38,589 bases of DNA from Prevotellamassilia timonensis (GCF_900106785.1 NZ_LT629843.1:75650-114238); one strand, 5' to 3'. Shown: positions 24,119-32,711, numbered from the stretch's first letter. Notes: generated by a model from the letters alone, not told the origin. Made by a program: numbers and translations.

Positions 24119-24586
24119 ATGATTGACAAAAGTTTTGTAAAAAGTCTGGTGGAACAGTGGTTGGAGGGTAAGGACTACTTCCTGACCGACCTCACCATCA
24201 GTACCGACGACCGCATCGTGGTAGAGATAGACCACGAAGAGGGCGTGTGGATTGAAGACTGCGTAGAACTCAGCCGCTACATCGAGAGCCATCTCGACCG
24301 CGAGCAGGAGGACTTTGAACTCGAAGTGGGCAGCGCCGGCATAGGACAGCCCTTCAAGGTGTTGCGCCAGTACGAAATTCACCAAGGCGAGCGTGTCGAG
24401 GTGATCACCACTGAGGGCAAAAAGTTGCAGGGAACCTTGGGCGGTGTAACACCCGAGGGCTTTACGCTCACCATCGAGGAAAAAGTGCGCGAAGAGGGTG
24501 CCAAGCGCCCCAAACTGGTAGAACGCGAAGTGCCCTTCAGCTTCGACCAAGTAAAAAGCACCAAGTACGTCATCGACTTTAAGTAA
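24119..24586 (+). CDS. rimP: Ribosome maturation factor RimP
   Basis: A 155-residue RimP, needed for maturation of the 30S subunit. The N-terminal alpha/beta domain has YFLTDLTISTDDRIVVEIDH and CVELSRYIESHLD, followed by FELEVGSAGIGQPFK, which matches the family's central E-V-S-S-P-G-like motif in its Bacteroidetes form. The C-terminal SH3-like part carries VTPEGFTLTIEEK. It is the first gene of the classic rimP-nusA-infB operon. The length fits. The ATG follows CATAACGA with no strong Shine-Dalgarno, which is usual in Bacteroidetes. Confidence 0.95.
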   Translation: MIDKSFVKSLVEQWLEGKDYFLTDLTISTDDRIVVEIDHEEGVWIEDCVELSRYIESHLDREQEDFELEVGSAGIGQPFKVLRQYEIHQGERVEVITTEGKKLQGTLGGVTPEGFTLTIEEKVREEGAKRPKLVEREVPFSFDQVKSTKYVIDFK

Positions 24587-24663
24587 GAACTCTGGCGGGC
24601 GCACCTTCGTAACAAAAGCTTGAACGCCTGCCCGACGTGCCGCGCGCACGCATATATAAATAA

Positions 24664-24707
24664 CTCAAGTTTCGGTTTTAACTTGAACGGGCTGAATCCG
24701 AAAGTTG
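24664..24707. repeat. R3 remnant in the rimP-nusA gap
   Basis: CTCAAGTTTCGG and CCGAAAGTTGA are inverted around GGGCTGA, the same outer end and the same first internal bases as the full R3 at 14848-15087, but almost the entire interior is gone. Confidence 0.6.
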
Positions 24708-24741
24708 AATAAATAAGACAATACACAATACCGCTCAATAT

Positions 24742-26091
24742 ATGGCTAAGAAGAAACAAGAAACAGCAAGCTTGATAGAAACCTTTGCTGAGTTTAAGCA
24801 AAACAAAAATATTGACCTCACCACCATGGTGGGTGTGCTCGAGGAGAGCTTCCGCAGCGTGATAGCCAAAATCTTTGGCTCTGACGAGAACTTTGACGTG
24901 ATTGTAAACCCCGACAAGGGCGATTGCGAAATTTACCGCAACCGCGTGGTGGTGAACGACGACGAGGTGGAAGACCCCAACAAGCAAATATCATTGAGCG
25001 AGGCACAAAAGATTGATGCCACCTACGAGGTGGGCGAAGATGTGTCTGAAGAGATTCATTTTGCCGACTTCGGACGCCGTGCCATACTGACGCTGCGCCA
25101 AACTTTGGCCAGCAAAATTCTCGAGCTGGAACACGATGCCCTCTATAATAAATATAAGGACCGCGTGGGCGAGCTTATCACTGCCGAGGTGTACCAAACC
25201 TGGAAGAGCGAGACACTGCTCATGGACGAGGAGAAGAACGAGCTCTACCTGCCCAAATCGCAGCAAATACCCCGTGACTTCTTCCACAAGGGCGACGCCG
25301 TGACAGCCGTTATCGACCGTGTGGACAACACCAATGGCAATCCTAAAATCTACCTCTCGCGCACATCGAACGATTTCTTGCGCCGTTTGCTCGAGAACGA
25401 GATACCCGAAATTGCCGACGGTGCCATCCGCCTCTGCCGCATTGCCCGCATTCCGGGCGAACGCGCCAAGATAGCCGTTGAAAGCTACGACGACCGCATC
25501 GACCCCGTGGGCGCCTGTGTTGGTGTGCGCGGCAGCCGTATACACGGTGTGGTGCGCGAGTTGCACAACGAAAATATCGATGTGATCAACTTTACCAACA
25601 ACACAGCCCTGTTCATACAGCGTGCCTTGAACCCCGCACAGGTGTCGAACGTTGTGCTGCATGAAGAGGAGCGTAAAGCCGAGGTGTACCTGCGTCCTGC
25701 CGAGGTAAGTCTGGCTATTGGTAAGGGTGGTATGAACATCAAGCTGGCCTCGATGCTCACCGAGTACACCATCGACGTGTTCCGTGAGGTTGAGGGCGAA
25801 GAAATGACCGAGGATATCTACCTCGACGAGTTTGCCGACGAAATAGACCAGTGGGTGATTGACGCCATCAAGGGCATCGGTCTCGAAACCGCCAAGGACG
25901 TGCTCAACGCACCCCGCGAAATGCTCATCGAAAAGGCCGACCTCGAAGAGTCTACCGTCGACGAAGTATTGCGCGTGCTGCGTGCCGAGTTTGAGAACGA
26001 CGCACCCCAGGCACCCGCTGCCCAACCAACTGCTGAGGCTCCGGCCGACGCTAACGAGCCTGCTGCAGAGCCGGCAGGCGAGGAGAGCTAA
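24742..26091 (+). CDS. nusA: Transcription termination/antitermination factor NusA
   Basis: A 449-residue NusA, which binds RNA polymerase and nascent RNA and modulates pausing, termination and rRNA antitermination. The N-terminal domain (residues 1-130) holds MVGVLEESFRSVIAKIFG. An S1 domain is at about 135-200 (ITAEVYQTW...KIYLSRT). KH1 has DPVGACVGVRGSRI and KH2 has SLAIGKGGMNIKLA. A helix-hairpin segment follows (IKGIGLETAKDVLNA). The tail is low-complexity and acidic (EAPADANEPAAEPAGEES). It lies 155 bases after rimP, a longer gap than usual, which contains the R3 remnant. Confidence 0.96.
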   Translation: MAKKKQETASLIETFAEFKQNKNIDLTTMVGVLEESFRSVIAKIFGSDENFDVIVNPDKGDCEIYRNRVVVNDDEVEDPNKQISLSEAQKIDATYEVGEDVSEEIHFADFGRRAILTLRQTLASKILELEHDALYNKYKDRVGELITAEVYQTWKSETLLMDEEKNELYLPKSQQIPRDFFHKGDAVTAVIDRVDNTNGNPKIYLSRTSNDFLRRLLENEIPEIADGAIRLCRIARIPGERAKIAVESYDDRIDPVGACVGVRGSRIHGVVRELHNENIDVINFTNNTALFIQRALNPAQVSNVVLHEEERKAEVYLRPAEVSLAIGKGGMNIKLASMLTEYTIDVFREVEGEEMTEDIYLDEFADEIDQWVIDAIKGIGLETAKDVLNAPREMLIEKADLEESTVDEVLRVLRAEFENDAPQAPAAQPTAEAPADANEPAAEPAGEES

Positions 26092-26147
26092 TGCACAACG
26101 CGTAAGTCGGGCGGCGCACACATGCTAAAGCACATAATCACGCAGCC

Positions 26148-26214
26148 GGTGTGGAGTCTTTTTAAGGCAAAGCATAATCAGCCAGCAAGGCCTGAGCCTT
26201 GAAAACTCCACCCC
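26148..26214 (+). other. Hairpin in the nusA-infB gap
   Basis: GGTGTGGAGT pairs with ACTCCACCCC, and inside it AAGGC pairs with GCCTT. The 213-base gap has no gene. The stem could tune readthrough into infB or stabilise processed ends. Confidence 0.4.
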
Positions 26215-26304
26215 CGTGCGGCGCGCTATGGCCGCTGTGGGGCATGCCAGCTCACTTACCTATGTTGAGACAATCGCATTAGCAAACCTTACTAACATTA
26301 TTGC

Positions 26305-29208
26305 ATGAGTATCAGATTAAATAAAGCTATCAAAGAATTTGGCGTCGGCTTGCAGTCAATCACCGACCTCCTGAAGGAAAAAGGAGCACCCGTGGCAAGC
26401 AACGACCCTAACCAAAAGCTTGACGACAAGCAGTACGAACTACTTAAGAATGCCTTCAGCGCCGACAAAACGCTGCGCGACAAGGCTGAGGAACGTATGC
26501 AGGACCGTCAGGAAAAGAAACGCTCTGCCAAAACGCGCAAGGCCGAGGAAACCATGGTTGAAACGGTGGTGCCCGAAGTAAAGGGACCACACATTGTGGG
26601 CCACATCGACCTCGATGCCAAACCCGCCAAGGCACAGAGCAACACACAATCTGCCAACAACACAAAAGCCGAGGCTCCAAAAGCTCCGGCTAAAAGCATA
26701 AATAAGCCCCAGGCTAACGCAGCCACTGCTGCAAACACCCCCGCAGCCCCTGCCCAAAAGACTGAGGCCGAGGAAGCAGTGCCGGCACATGCCAACAAGC
26801 AAACTACTTCCAACCCCCAAAACATGAACCAAAGCACTACCGAAAACACCAAAGTACAACGCGAAGAGCGCGCCAAAGCCATTGGCGAGGAGGAAGACGG
26901 TGTGTTCAAACTCCACCCCCAGGTTGAAATTACTGGTCCCAAGGTGCTCGGCACCATTGATCTCAGTGCCATTAACTCTACTACACGACCCAAAAAGAAG
27001 TCGAAGGAGGAGCGCCGCCGCGAACGCAACAACAAGCAGGGGGCTGCCGGACAGAACGGGCAGGCACAGGCCGGCGGACAGCGCAAAAAGCGTAACCGCA
27101 TTGGCAGCGAACGTGTCGATGTGAACAATGCTGCCAACCAGCCCAAGCAGAATGGCAACAACAATGGCAAGAAGCGCAACCAGCAGGGTGCCAACGGTCA
27201 GAACGGACAGAACAACCGCAACAACCAACAGGGCGCTGCCAATGGCAAGAGTGCCAACAAGAACCGCAACCGCCGCGCCAAGGAGCAGCAAAAGGTTGAG
27301 GTGAGCGAAGAGGACGTGGCCAAGCAGGTAAAGGAGACACTGGCACGCCTCACCAGCAAGCAAAAGGGTGGCAAGGGCGCCAAGTACCGTAAGGAAAAAC
27401 GCGAACAGCAGCACCAGCGTGCTGAGGAGGAACGCCGCGAGGCCAAGGCCGAGAGCAAAGTGCTCAAACTCACCGAATTTGTAACTGCCAACGAGCTGGC
27501 GCAAATGATGGACGTGCCTGTGACAAAGGTTATTGCTACCTGCATGAGCATTGGCATCATGGTGAGCATCAACCAGCGTATGGACGCCGAAACCATCGAC
27601 CTCGTGGCCGAAGAGTTCGGTTTCAAAACAGAATATGTGGCCGCCGACGTGCAAGAGGCCATTGCCGAGGAGGAGGATAGCCCCGAAGACCTCGAACCAC
27701 GCGCACCGATTGTTACCGTCATGGGTCACGTTGACCACGGTAAGACATCGTTGCTCGACCACATTCGCAAGTCGAATGTCATTGCCGGCGAGGCTGGCGG
27801 TATCACCCAGCACATTGGTGCCTACAATGTCACACTCGACAACGGTCGCCACATCACCTTCCTCGACACACCGGGTCACGAGGCATTTACCGCCATGCGT
27901 GCCCGTGGTGCACAGGTGACGGATATCGCCATCATTATCATTGCTGCCGATGACGACATCATGCCCCAGACCAAGGAGGCTATTGCACACGCCACCGCAG
28001 CCAATGTGCCCATCGTGTTTGCCATCAACAAGGTGGACAAACCGCACGCCAACCCCGACAAAATTAAGGAGGGACTGGCTGCCATGAACTTCCTAGTTGA
28101 GGAGTGGGGCGGTAAGTACCAGAGCCAGGACATCAGTGCCAAGAAGGGTACGGGTGTGAAGGAACTGCTCGAAAAGGTGCTGCTCGAGGCAGATATGCTT
28201 GAACTCAAGGCCAACCCCAACCGCAAGGCTACGGGTACGGTTATCGAGTCGTCACTCGACAAGGGTCGTGGTTATGTGGCCACTATCTTGGTGTCGAACG
28301 GTACGCTCCACCAGGGCGACATCGTGCTGGCAGGTACCAACTATGGTCGTGTGAAGGCCCTCTTCAACGAGCGTGGCCAGCGCATCGACAATGTAGGTCC
28401 CTCAATGGCTGCCACATTGCTCGGCTTCAATGGCGCTCCGCAGGCCGGTGACCAGTTCCACGTGATGGAGACTGAACAGGAGGCCCGCGAAATTGCCAAC
28501 AAGCGCGAACAACTGCAGCGCGAGCAAGACTTGCGTACCCGTGAGGTGCTCACGCTCGAAAAGATTGGCAAACGCCTCAAGATGGGTTCATATCACGAGC
28601 TCAACATCATTGTCAAGGCCGACGTGGACGGTTCGGTCGAAGCTTTGGCCGACTCGTTTATCAAGCTTTCTACCGAGAATATTGTGGTGAAGGTTATCAA
28701 CAAGGGTGTGGGCCAGATAAGCGAGAACGATGTAACACTTGCAGCTGCCTCAGAGGCCATTATCATTGGTTTCCAGGTGCGTCCGTCACAGCAGGCCCGC
28801 AAATTGGCCGAGCGCGACGGTGTCGAAATCCGTCAGTACTCAGTCATCTACGATGCCATTGAGGACGTCAAGGTGGCCATGGAGGGTATGCTCGAACCTG
28901 TTATCAAGGAGGAGGTTACTGCCAACATCGAGGTGCGCCAGGTTTACCACATCAGCAAGGTTGGTTATGTGGCAGGTTGCTACGTGATCGATGGCAAGGT
29001 GAAGCGCAGCGACAAGGCCCGCGTCATTCGCGATGGTATTGTAATCTTTACCGGCGAAATCAATGCGTTGAAACGCTTTAAGGACGATGTGAAGGAGGTT
29101 AGCACCAACTTTGAGTGTGGTATATCTCTCACCAACTGCAACGATATTAAGGAGGGTGACATGATTGAAACCTTCCAGGAAATTGAGGTTAAGCAGAAAC
29201 TGCAGTAA
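26305..29208 (+). CDS. infB: Translation initiation factor IF-2
   Basis: A 967-residue IF-2, the GTPase that brings initiator tRNA to the ribosome. An IF2_N domain lies at residues 1-55 ([20 protein letters not shown]). A very long low-complexity linker (about 65-380) follows, rich in A, N, Q and K with KNRNRR-type basic runs, as in other Bacteroidetes. A second IF2_N is at about 388-440 ([20 protein letters not shown]). G domain: GHVDHGKTS (474-482), [14 protein letters not shown]. Domains II to IV follow, with [15 protein letters not shown]. The start ATG is preceded by CATTATTGC. A clear terminator lies 80 bases downstream, closing the operon. Confidence 0.97.
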   Translation: MSIRLNKAIKEFGVGLQSITDLLKEKGAPVASNDPNQKLDDKQYELLKNAFSADKTLRDKAEERMQDRQEKKRSAKTRKAEETMVETVVPEVKGPHIVGHIDLDAKPAKAQSNTQSANNTKAEAPKAPAKSINKPQANAATAANTPAAPAQKTEAEEAVPAHANKQTTSNPQNMNQSTTENTKVQREERAKAIGEEEDGVFKLHPQVEITGPKVLGTIDLSAINSTTRPKKKSKEERRRERNNKQGAAGQNGQAQAGGQRKKRNRIGSERVDVNNAANQPKQNGNNNGKKRNQQGANGQNGQNNRNNQQGAANGKSANKNRNRRAKEQQKVEVSEEDVAKQVKETLARLTSKQKGGKGAKYRKEKREQQHQRAEEERREAKAESKVLKLTEFVTANELAQMMDVPVTKVIATCMSIGIMVSINQRMDAETIDLVAEEFGFKTEYVAADVQEAIAEEEDSPEDLEPRAPIVTVMGHVDHGKTSLLDHIRKSNVIAGEAGGITQHIGAYNVTLDNGRHITFLDTPGHEAFTAMRARGAQVTDIAIIIIAADDDIMPQTKEAIAHATAANVPIVFAINKVDKPHANPDKIKEGLAAMNFLVEEWGGKYQSQDISAKKGTGVKELLEKVLLEADMLELKANPNRKATGTVIESSLDKGRGYVATILVSNGTLHQGDIVLAGTNYGRVKALFNERGQRIDNVGPSMAATLLGFNGAPQAGDQFHVMETEQEAREIANKREQLQREQDLRTREVLTLEKIGKRLKMGSYHELNIIVKADVDGSVEALADSFIKLSTENIVVKVINKGVGQISENDVTLAAASEAIIIGFQVRPSQQARKLAERDGVEIRQYSVIYDAIEDVKVAMEGMLEPVIKEEVTANIEVRQVYHISKVGYVAGCYVIDGKVKRSDKARVIRDGIVIFTGEINALKRFKDDVKEVSTNFECGISLTNCNDIKEGDMIETFQEIEVKQKLQ

Positions 29209-29287
29209 ATGCTCATGAATGAACACGTATTAGTCTCGTCAGGGCTTGTTCGTGCATCATTCTGTTGAGAATTATATAGTATTTTTA

Positions 29288-29325
29288 TGTGCGAGTGCAG
29301 ACTACGTTTGCACTCGCACATTGTT
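29288..29325 (+). terminator. Terminator of rimP-nusA-infB
   Basis: TGTGCGAGTGCA pairs perfectly with TGCACTCGCACA, followed by TTGTTTGTT. Confidence 0.8.
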
Positions 29326-29351
29326 TGTTATGGGCTGCACTCTGAAGAATT

Positions 29352-29512
29352 ACAAACACTAATGGGGGCGACGCGTCTCGCGTCGGGGAAATATGCTGCT
29401 ATTATTTAGTAGAGTTCGTATTGTATTCTTTCATTATCCCGACGCGAGACGCGTCGCCCCCATTAGAGCTTGCGTTTGGTGGTAGCGTTGAGTGATAGCG
29501 CTTGGTGCTTGA
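29352..29512. repeat. R1 repeat, locus 4
   Basis: Palindrome arms at 29360-29387 and 29438-29465 (perfect 28 bp). The 13-nt-type units occur only on the right (GAGCTTGCGTTTGGTGGTAG...). The spacer (AAATATGCTGCTATTATTTA...) resembles locus 3. It directly follows the infB terminator. Confidence 0.88.
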
Positions 29513-29593
29513 ATCCATTCGCATGGCTACGTTTCACTGAACAGCAACAATTTATAAAAAGGCCAAGACGAGAAAGTTGCACTTGGGGGGCTT

Positions 29594-30050
29594 TTACTAT
29601 ACTACAACAACTTACACACCGAGTATCTTGCATCTTACACTAACACACTGCAACTTATTGATTATCAATACTTTGATTAGTGTAAGATACTACAAATTCT
29701 ACCTACACACAACCTACACAGCCTACATGCTGCCACACAGCACAAGCACGGGAGGACGATATCACAGAATAGGGGAACAGAAAAGTCTGTTGCTCCGACA
29801 GAATTCTCTACGTCCCTGTGGCGTAAACCCCACCGCATACGTCCAAACCGACTGTGAGGCAGCGGGGGGAGTGTGTAAGATGTATGCAGGGGAGTGTAAG
29901 ATACTTTGAAATCATCTTACACTCTTGAAACGTCTGTATATCAACTTGTTACGTACAAAAAGTGTAAGATGGCAGTAAAAACACACGCACCCTTTTACAA
30001 GAGGGGTGAGGGCAAGGGGGCAAATATTTGTGTACAAATTGTACACTTTT
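29594..30050 (+). repeat. R2 structured repeat, copy C
   Basis: Six perfect 9-mers: ATCTTACAC at 29632 and 29914; GTGTAAGAT at 29680, 29873, 29894 and 29962. The first hairpin has CTTACACTAA/TTAGTGTAAG with TATTGA-TTA-TCAATA inside, where copy B has CATTGA...TCAATG (a C-G to T-A compensatory change). Core TCTGT-TGCTCCG-ACAGA is intact. The 80 bases between R1 and R2 (GACGAGAAAGTTGCACTTGG...) also match copy A. Confidence 0.88.
30030..30046. promoter_or_regulatory. 17-bp palindrome next to a promoter
   Basis: GTGTACAA-A-TTGTACAC is perfectly symmetrical and lies 5 bases before the -33 box at 30051. A related GTGTAC...GTACAC pair stands at the same end of R2 copy B. Confidence 0.55.
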
Positions 30051-30083
30051 TTTGATGGGAGCAATGTCTTGGTGTTACCTTTG
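30051..30083 (+). promoter_or_regulatory. Promoter of the gene at 30126
   Basis: TTTG (30051-30054), 21 bases, TACCTTTG (30076-30083), 43 bases before the ATG. The -33 box comes from the end of R2 copy C. Confidence 0.7.
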
Positions 30084-30125
30084 CAGCACTTTACTTTTGT
30101 TTCAAACCAAATTGTATTGACTACC

Positions 30126-30581
30126 ATGAAACGAATGCTTAACAAAATGCTGCGCTATGCCGATGCCATTGTGAAACGTGGCGTTGACAAACTGATTGAC
30201 ACTATCGCGCATAACCCGGAACCACAAACTAAAAACACCGAAACACCCCAGCCGCAAAAACGCATGGGCAACAACACTGACTGCGGTCTGACAGAACAAG
30301 CCATTACGCTTATGGACGAACAGTGCGACATTAGCTATAATGTGCTTGACCGCACGCCCGAAGTGCAACGGCGCGACCAGGCGGACAAAGGGTTTGTGCT
30401 CGTGAACAAACTGGTGCGCAACACCATGGTGACCGCGTCATTCAACGGCGCAGAAAGTGATGGAATCAGGATATTGTGGTGCTCTGTGAGATTTGCCGCT
30501 AACGCGGAGAACATAAGGACAAAAGGACAGAAGAACAAAAGATATAACGCTTGTGTTAGCCGCTTACCGCGGAAAACATAA
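30126..30581 (+). pseudogene. Unknown gene with 3' end replaced by R4 repeat
   Basis: The ATG at 30126 starts MKRMLNKMLRYADAIVKRG. The reading frame is protein-like for about 123 residues (DISYNVLDRTPEVQRRDQAD, then VLVNKLVRNTMVTASFNGAE). At about 30495 it enters the R4 repeat (GCCGCTAACGCGGAGAACAT), so the last 30 residues (ANAENIRTKGQKN...) are repeat-encoded. The original C-terminus is therefore probably lost. I do not recognise the family. The N-terminal third is basic and helical. The good promoter suggests that it is still transcribed. Confidence 0.5.
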
Positions 30582-30590
30582 GCAACATAA
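30495..30590. repeat. R4 repeat, locus 1 (partial)
   Basis: GCCGCTAACGCGGAGAACAT, then AAGGACAAAAGGACAGAAG, the left arm of the R4 palindrome. After a short break a degraded second end follows (TTAGCCGCTTACCGCGG, then AAAACATAAGCAACATAAG). Confidence 0.7.
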
Positions 30591-30599
30591 GTTTTCTCT

Positions 30600-30846
30600 A
30601 AAAAAGGATTATGAGTATCCTAAGTAACACACGAAATCCCAATATTCGTTTTCTATACAGCGCAAATATCCAGTCTCTCCAAAATTGAAGAGACGACACG
30701 TATGTAAAAAGGTATTTTTCTCTTCTAGCTCGAAGCTATACGTGGGCATCCACAAGTATCCAAGGCTTTGGCTAATTTACAAGGACGGAGTCGAACTACC
30801 AGAAACTTAATAGCCTTGCAATGGAAACTTATTGTTACAGCTTGCA
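30600..30846 (-). ncRNA. Candidate IS110-type bridge RNA region
   Basis: The 3' flank of the transposase is non-coding and contains several stems on the minus strand: TAGCT-TCG-AGCTA near 30735 and GTCTCT...GAGAGAC near 30690. IS110-family elements encode a bridge RNA in a non-coding end (at the 3' side in the IS1111 group). The location fits the family, but I could not identify target- or donor-binding loops. Confidence 0.35.
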
Positions 30847-32007
30847 CTAAGCAAGCTGAGTACAATCTTTAGCAACAGACTTTTGGGGTTCAAAGTCCTT
30901 GTATGAAACATTGAATTTCAGAATGTGCCAAATGCACACAAGTATTTTTCTGGCCACAGCTACCACTACTTTCAACTTGAATTTCTTCCTCACTTGTGTG
31001 TGAAATGCGTAAAACTTAGAGAAGTAACAATCTTTCGTTCTTGATGCAGCCCATGCGCATTGAACACTGGCAATTCTGATGAATCTGTTCCCGTGAGTAA
31101 TCTTGTTCGATTTGATTTTCTTGTTACTTTCGTCATTTCTTGGGTTGAAACCGCACCAAGAGACGAGATGTTTGGCACTCGGGAACGCATTTACGTCTGG
31201 ACCTATCTCGGCAAGGACTGTCAGGGCGGAACGCTCGCTTACACCCGGGATTGTCTGAAGGTTCTTCATCTGTTCCTCAAACTCCCTGTTGCAGATTTCC
31301 CGCATTTTTTCAATGCATTTGTTCTTGTTATCCTCCAATAAGGCTGATTCTGCAACATATTGTGCAAGCATGTCTATTTCAGCTTCGGAAACGACACCTG
31401 TAAGTGCTGCCAGTATCGTATCCTCGCCATGCTTGTTTATAATGCGTTTGTGTACGAGCATAAGTAGTTCTTGCGGTGAAGTTACACCTTCAGATATACG
31501 CTTGACAACATTTTTGTAACTCTTGCAATCTGTATTGGACACATAGTTACTCAAACGAATATTACAGCGCTGCAATATCGCATCAATCTTGGAATACTTT
31601 CTTACTAATTCCGCATTCAACTCGAATATTCGTCTGTCGTACAAGCGGAGTTGTTGGATTAAAGGAGGTGGAATAAAGCTTCCACGAATTAGTTCCTTCA
31701 TGACGCATTCCGCAATCCATTGAGCATCCTTGACATCACTTTTACGCCCAGGAAGTTGCTTAATAAAGTAAGGATTAACCAACTTGAGTTCAAATGAATC
31801 AACAAGTACGCGCCAGATGGGAATCCAATACACACTTGTGCTTTCCATTGCGACTTCGCTGACTTCGTTTTCTGCCATAAAATCGCGCATGGAATCGAGT
31901 TGTGGAGTCAAAACGCCGTATACGCGTTCTATTTTCTCCCCGTTTTCTCGCAAAATACAGAGATATACACTATCTTTGTGCACATCAAGCCCTGCTACAG
32001 TTTTCAT
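30847..32007 (-). CDS. IS110-family transposase
   Basis: A 386-residue DEDD transposase. The N-terminal RuvC-like domain has the catalytic D in GLDVHKDS, then AMESTSVYW and GRKSDVKDAQWIAE. The C-terminal domain has TIPGVSERSALTVLAEIG, then SAKHLVSWCGFNPRNDES with the conserved serine, and a basic tail. The length is typical. It has its own promoter (TATATTTG at 32055-32048 on the minus strand), overlapped upstream by a TTGGCAA/TTGCCAA hairpin. The frame is intact. Members of this family use an RNA guide to choose the target. Confidence 0.92.
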   Translation of the reverse strand: MKTVAGLDVHKDSVYLCILRENGEKIERVYGVLTPQLDSMRDFMAENEVSEVAMESTSVYWIPIWRVLVDSFELKLVNPYFIKQLPGRKSDVKDAQWIAECVMKELIRGSFIPPPLIQQLRLYDRRIFELNAELVRKYSKIDAILQRCNIRLSNYVSNTDCKSYKNVVKRISEGVTSPQELLMLVHKRIINKHGEDTILAALTGVVSEAEIDMLAQYVAESALLEDNKNKCIEKMREICNREFEEQMKNLQTIPGVSERSALTVLAEIGPDVNAFPSAKHLVSWCGFNPRNDESNKKIKSNKITHGNRFIRIASVQCAWAASRTKDCYFSKFYAFHTQVRKKFKLKVVVAVARKILVCIWHILKFNVSYKDFEPQKSVAKDCTQLA

Positions 32008-32047
32008 AAGCTTTTAATTTAATTAGGCGTTAGAGCCTGTTTTCCCA

Positions 32048-32079
32048 CAAATATACGGGATTTTGGCAACATTTGCCAA
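32048..32079 (-). promoter_or_regulatory. Promoter of the IS110-type transposase
   Basis: TTGG (32079-32076), 20 bases, TATATTTG (32055-32048) on the minus strand. The spacer contains the hairpin TTGGCAA-ATG-TTGCCAA, which overlaps the -33 box. Confidence 0.65.
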
Positions 32080-32187
32080 TATAGGAAACTGAAGCGGGCT
32101 TGATTTATGTTTTGCTGCGGTCCCTTTTTTATCTCGTGGGCATGTGATTGGAAATTCTCATCTTAATTTACACAAGATACACAAAAG

Positions 32188-32371
32188 GCCGCTGCGCGGC
32201 TGGCCACGGACTAACGTCCGCGTGGCCCAAGAAACATAAGGGCTGACGCCGTAGCGAGCCGCTAACGCGGAGAAGATAAGGACGCAAGTCCATGCCCGTA
32301 TGTTTTGAAACTCTTCTGTTCTTATGTCCTTATGTTCTCCGCGTTAGCGGCAGATTTCATAACTTACAAGC
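32188..32371. repeat. R4 repeat, locus 2 (shortened)
   Basis: Contains GGGCTGACGCCGTAGCGAGC and CCGCTAACGCGGAG at the left, CGCAAGTCCATGCCCGTATG in the middle, and TCCTTATGTTCTCCGCG, then TTAGCGGCAGATTTC at the right, but most of the left arm of the locus-3 palindrome is missing. An extra hairpin (GCCACGGAC/GTCCGCGTGGC) precedes it. It ends CATAACTTACAA like locus 3. Confidence 0.75.
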
Positions 32372-32634
32372 ACTGTATCTATTATTATTTGATTATCAGT
32401 ATTATACGCTCTAAACATAACCTTACCAAAAGTTACTCCTTGCTTGAATAGATGTTGTTCCTTGGGAATAGAAAGCAATGGGTACATATAGGCAGACAAA
32501 CGGTAGTAACCGATGTGGGAAAGATAATGCAGAGCCTTTTCCTCATCGGTTATCTCCATACCTCTTGTTTTGAGTAGCTGCACTAACTCATGGGGTGTGG
32601 CATATGTTTTTATAAACGGAATTCTTGTTGCCAT
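32344..32634 (-). pseudogene. Truncated Abi_2 (AbiF/AbiD-like) abortive-infection gene
   Basis: The start at 32634 (MATRIPFIKTYATPHELVQL) gives 96 residues. ATPHELVQLLKTRGMEITDE and LHYLSHIGYYRLSAYMYPL are the N-terminal signature of the Abi_2 family (AbiD/AbiF type phage-defence proteins, usually about 300 residues with a C-terminal HEPN-type RNase site). The frame runs into R4 at about 32371, and the last residues (LVSYEICR) and stop come from R4. The catalytic part is therefore lost and the protein cannot act as the normal RNase. A promoter and a hairpin ncRNA candidate are preserved upstream. Confidence 0.8.
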
Positions 32635-32640
32635 ATACCC

Positions 32641-32697
32641 ATAAAAACAAAAACGACCCGCACATTTGAGCATCGTTGAGAGGCTTGGCGGGTTCTC
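32641..32697 (-). ncRNA. Candidate abiF-type ncRNA upstream of the Abi_2 gene
   Basis: Between the promoter and the ATG (ending 7 bases before it) the minus strand carries ACCCGC...GCGGGT closing a 26-base region (32656-32693), followed by CGTTTTTGTTTTT, a terminator-like U run. A short RNA of about 55 nt would be produced unless readthrough occurs. A conserved structured RNA (abiF motif) is known upstream of Abi_2 genes; position and form fit, although I could not compare with the covariance model. Confidence 0.6.
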
Positions 32698-32703
32698 GTG
32701 TTG

Positions 32704-32711
32704 CAAAGATA
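32704..32711 (-). promoter_or_regulatory. Promoter of the abi ncRNA/gene, -7 box
   Basis: TATCTTTG on the minus strand, a full match to TAnnTTTG, placed so that transcription begins at about 32697, at the start of the hairpin RNA. Confidence 0.6.

Larger units (their letters stand above)
30590..32110 (-). mobile_element. IS110-type element (ends not determined)
   Basis: The transposase gene with about 250 non-coding bases on its 3' side and 100 on its 5' side. IS110 elements have no conspicuous terminal repeats and make no standard target duplication, so the borders given are approximate. R4 sequence stands outside on both sides (30495-30590 and from 32188), so insertion into R4 DNA is possible. 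Confidence 0.6.

Noticed and set aside
26440-28047. 535-codon open frame on the minus strand
   Set aside because: Antisense to infB; valine/leucine-rich shadow of its low-complexity linker and G domain.
29577-29909. Open frame of about 110 codons across R2 copy C, with a similar one in copy B
   Set aside because: Copy A does not keep the frame, and conservation follows hairpins and 9-mers rather than codons. Probably the source of spurious hypothetical proteins.
30785-30830. tRNA-like T-arm (GTTCGACTCC on the minus strand)
   Set aside because: No acceptor, D or anticodon arm can be built around it; more likely part of the IS110 non-coding end.
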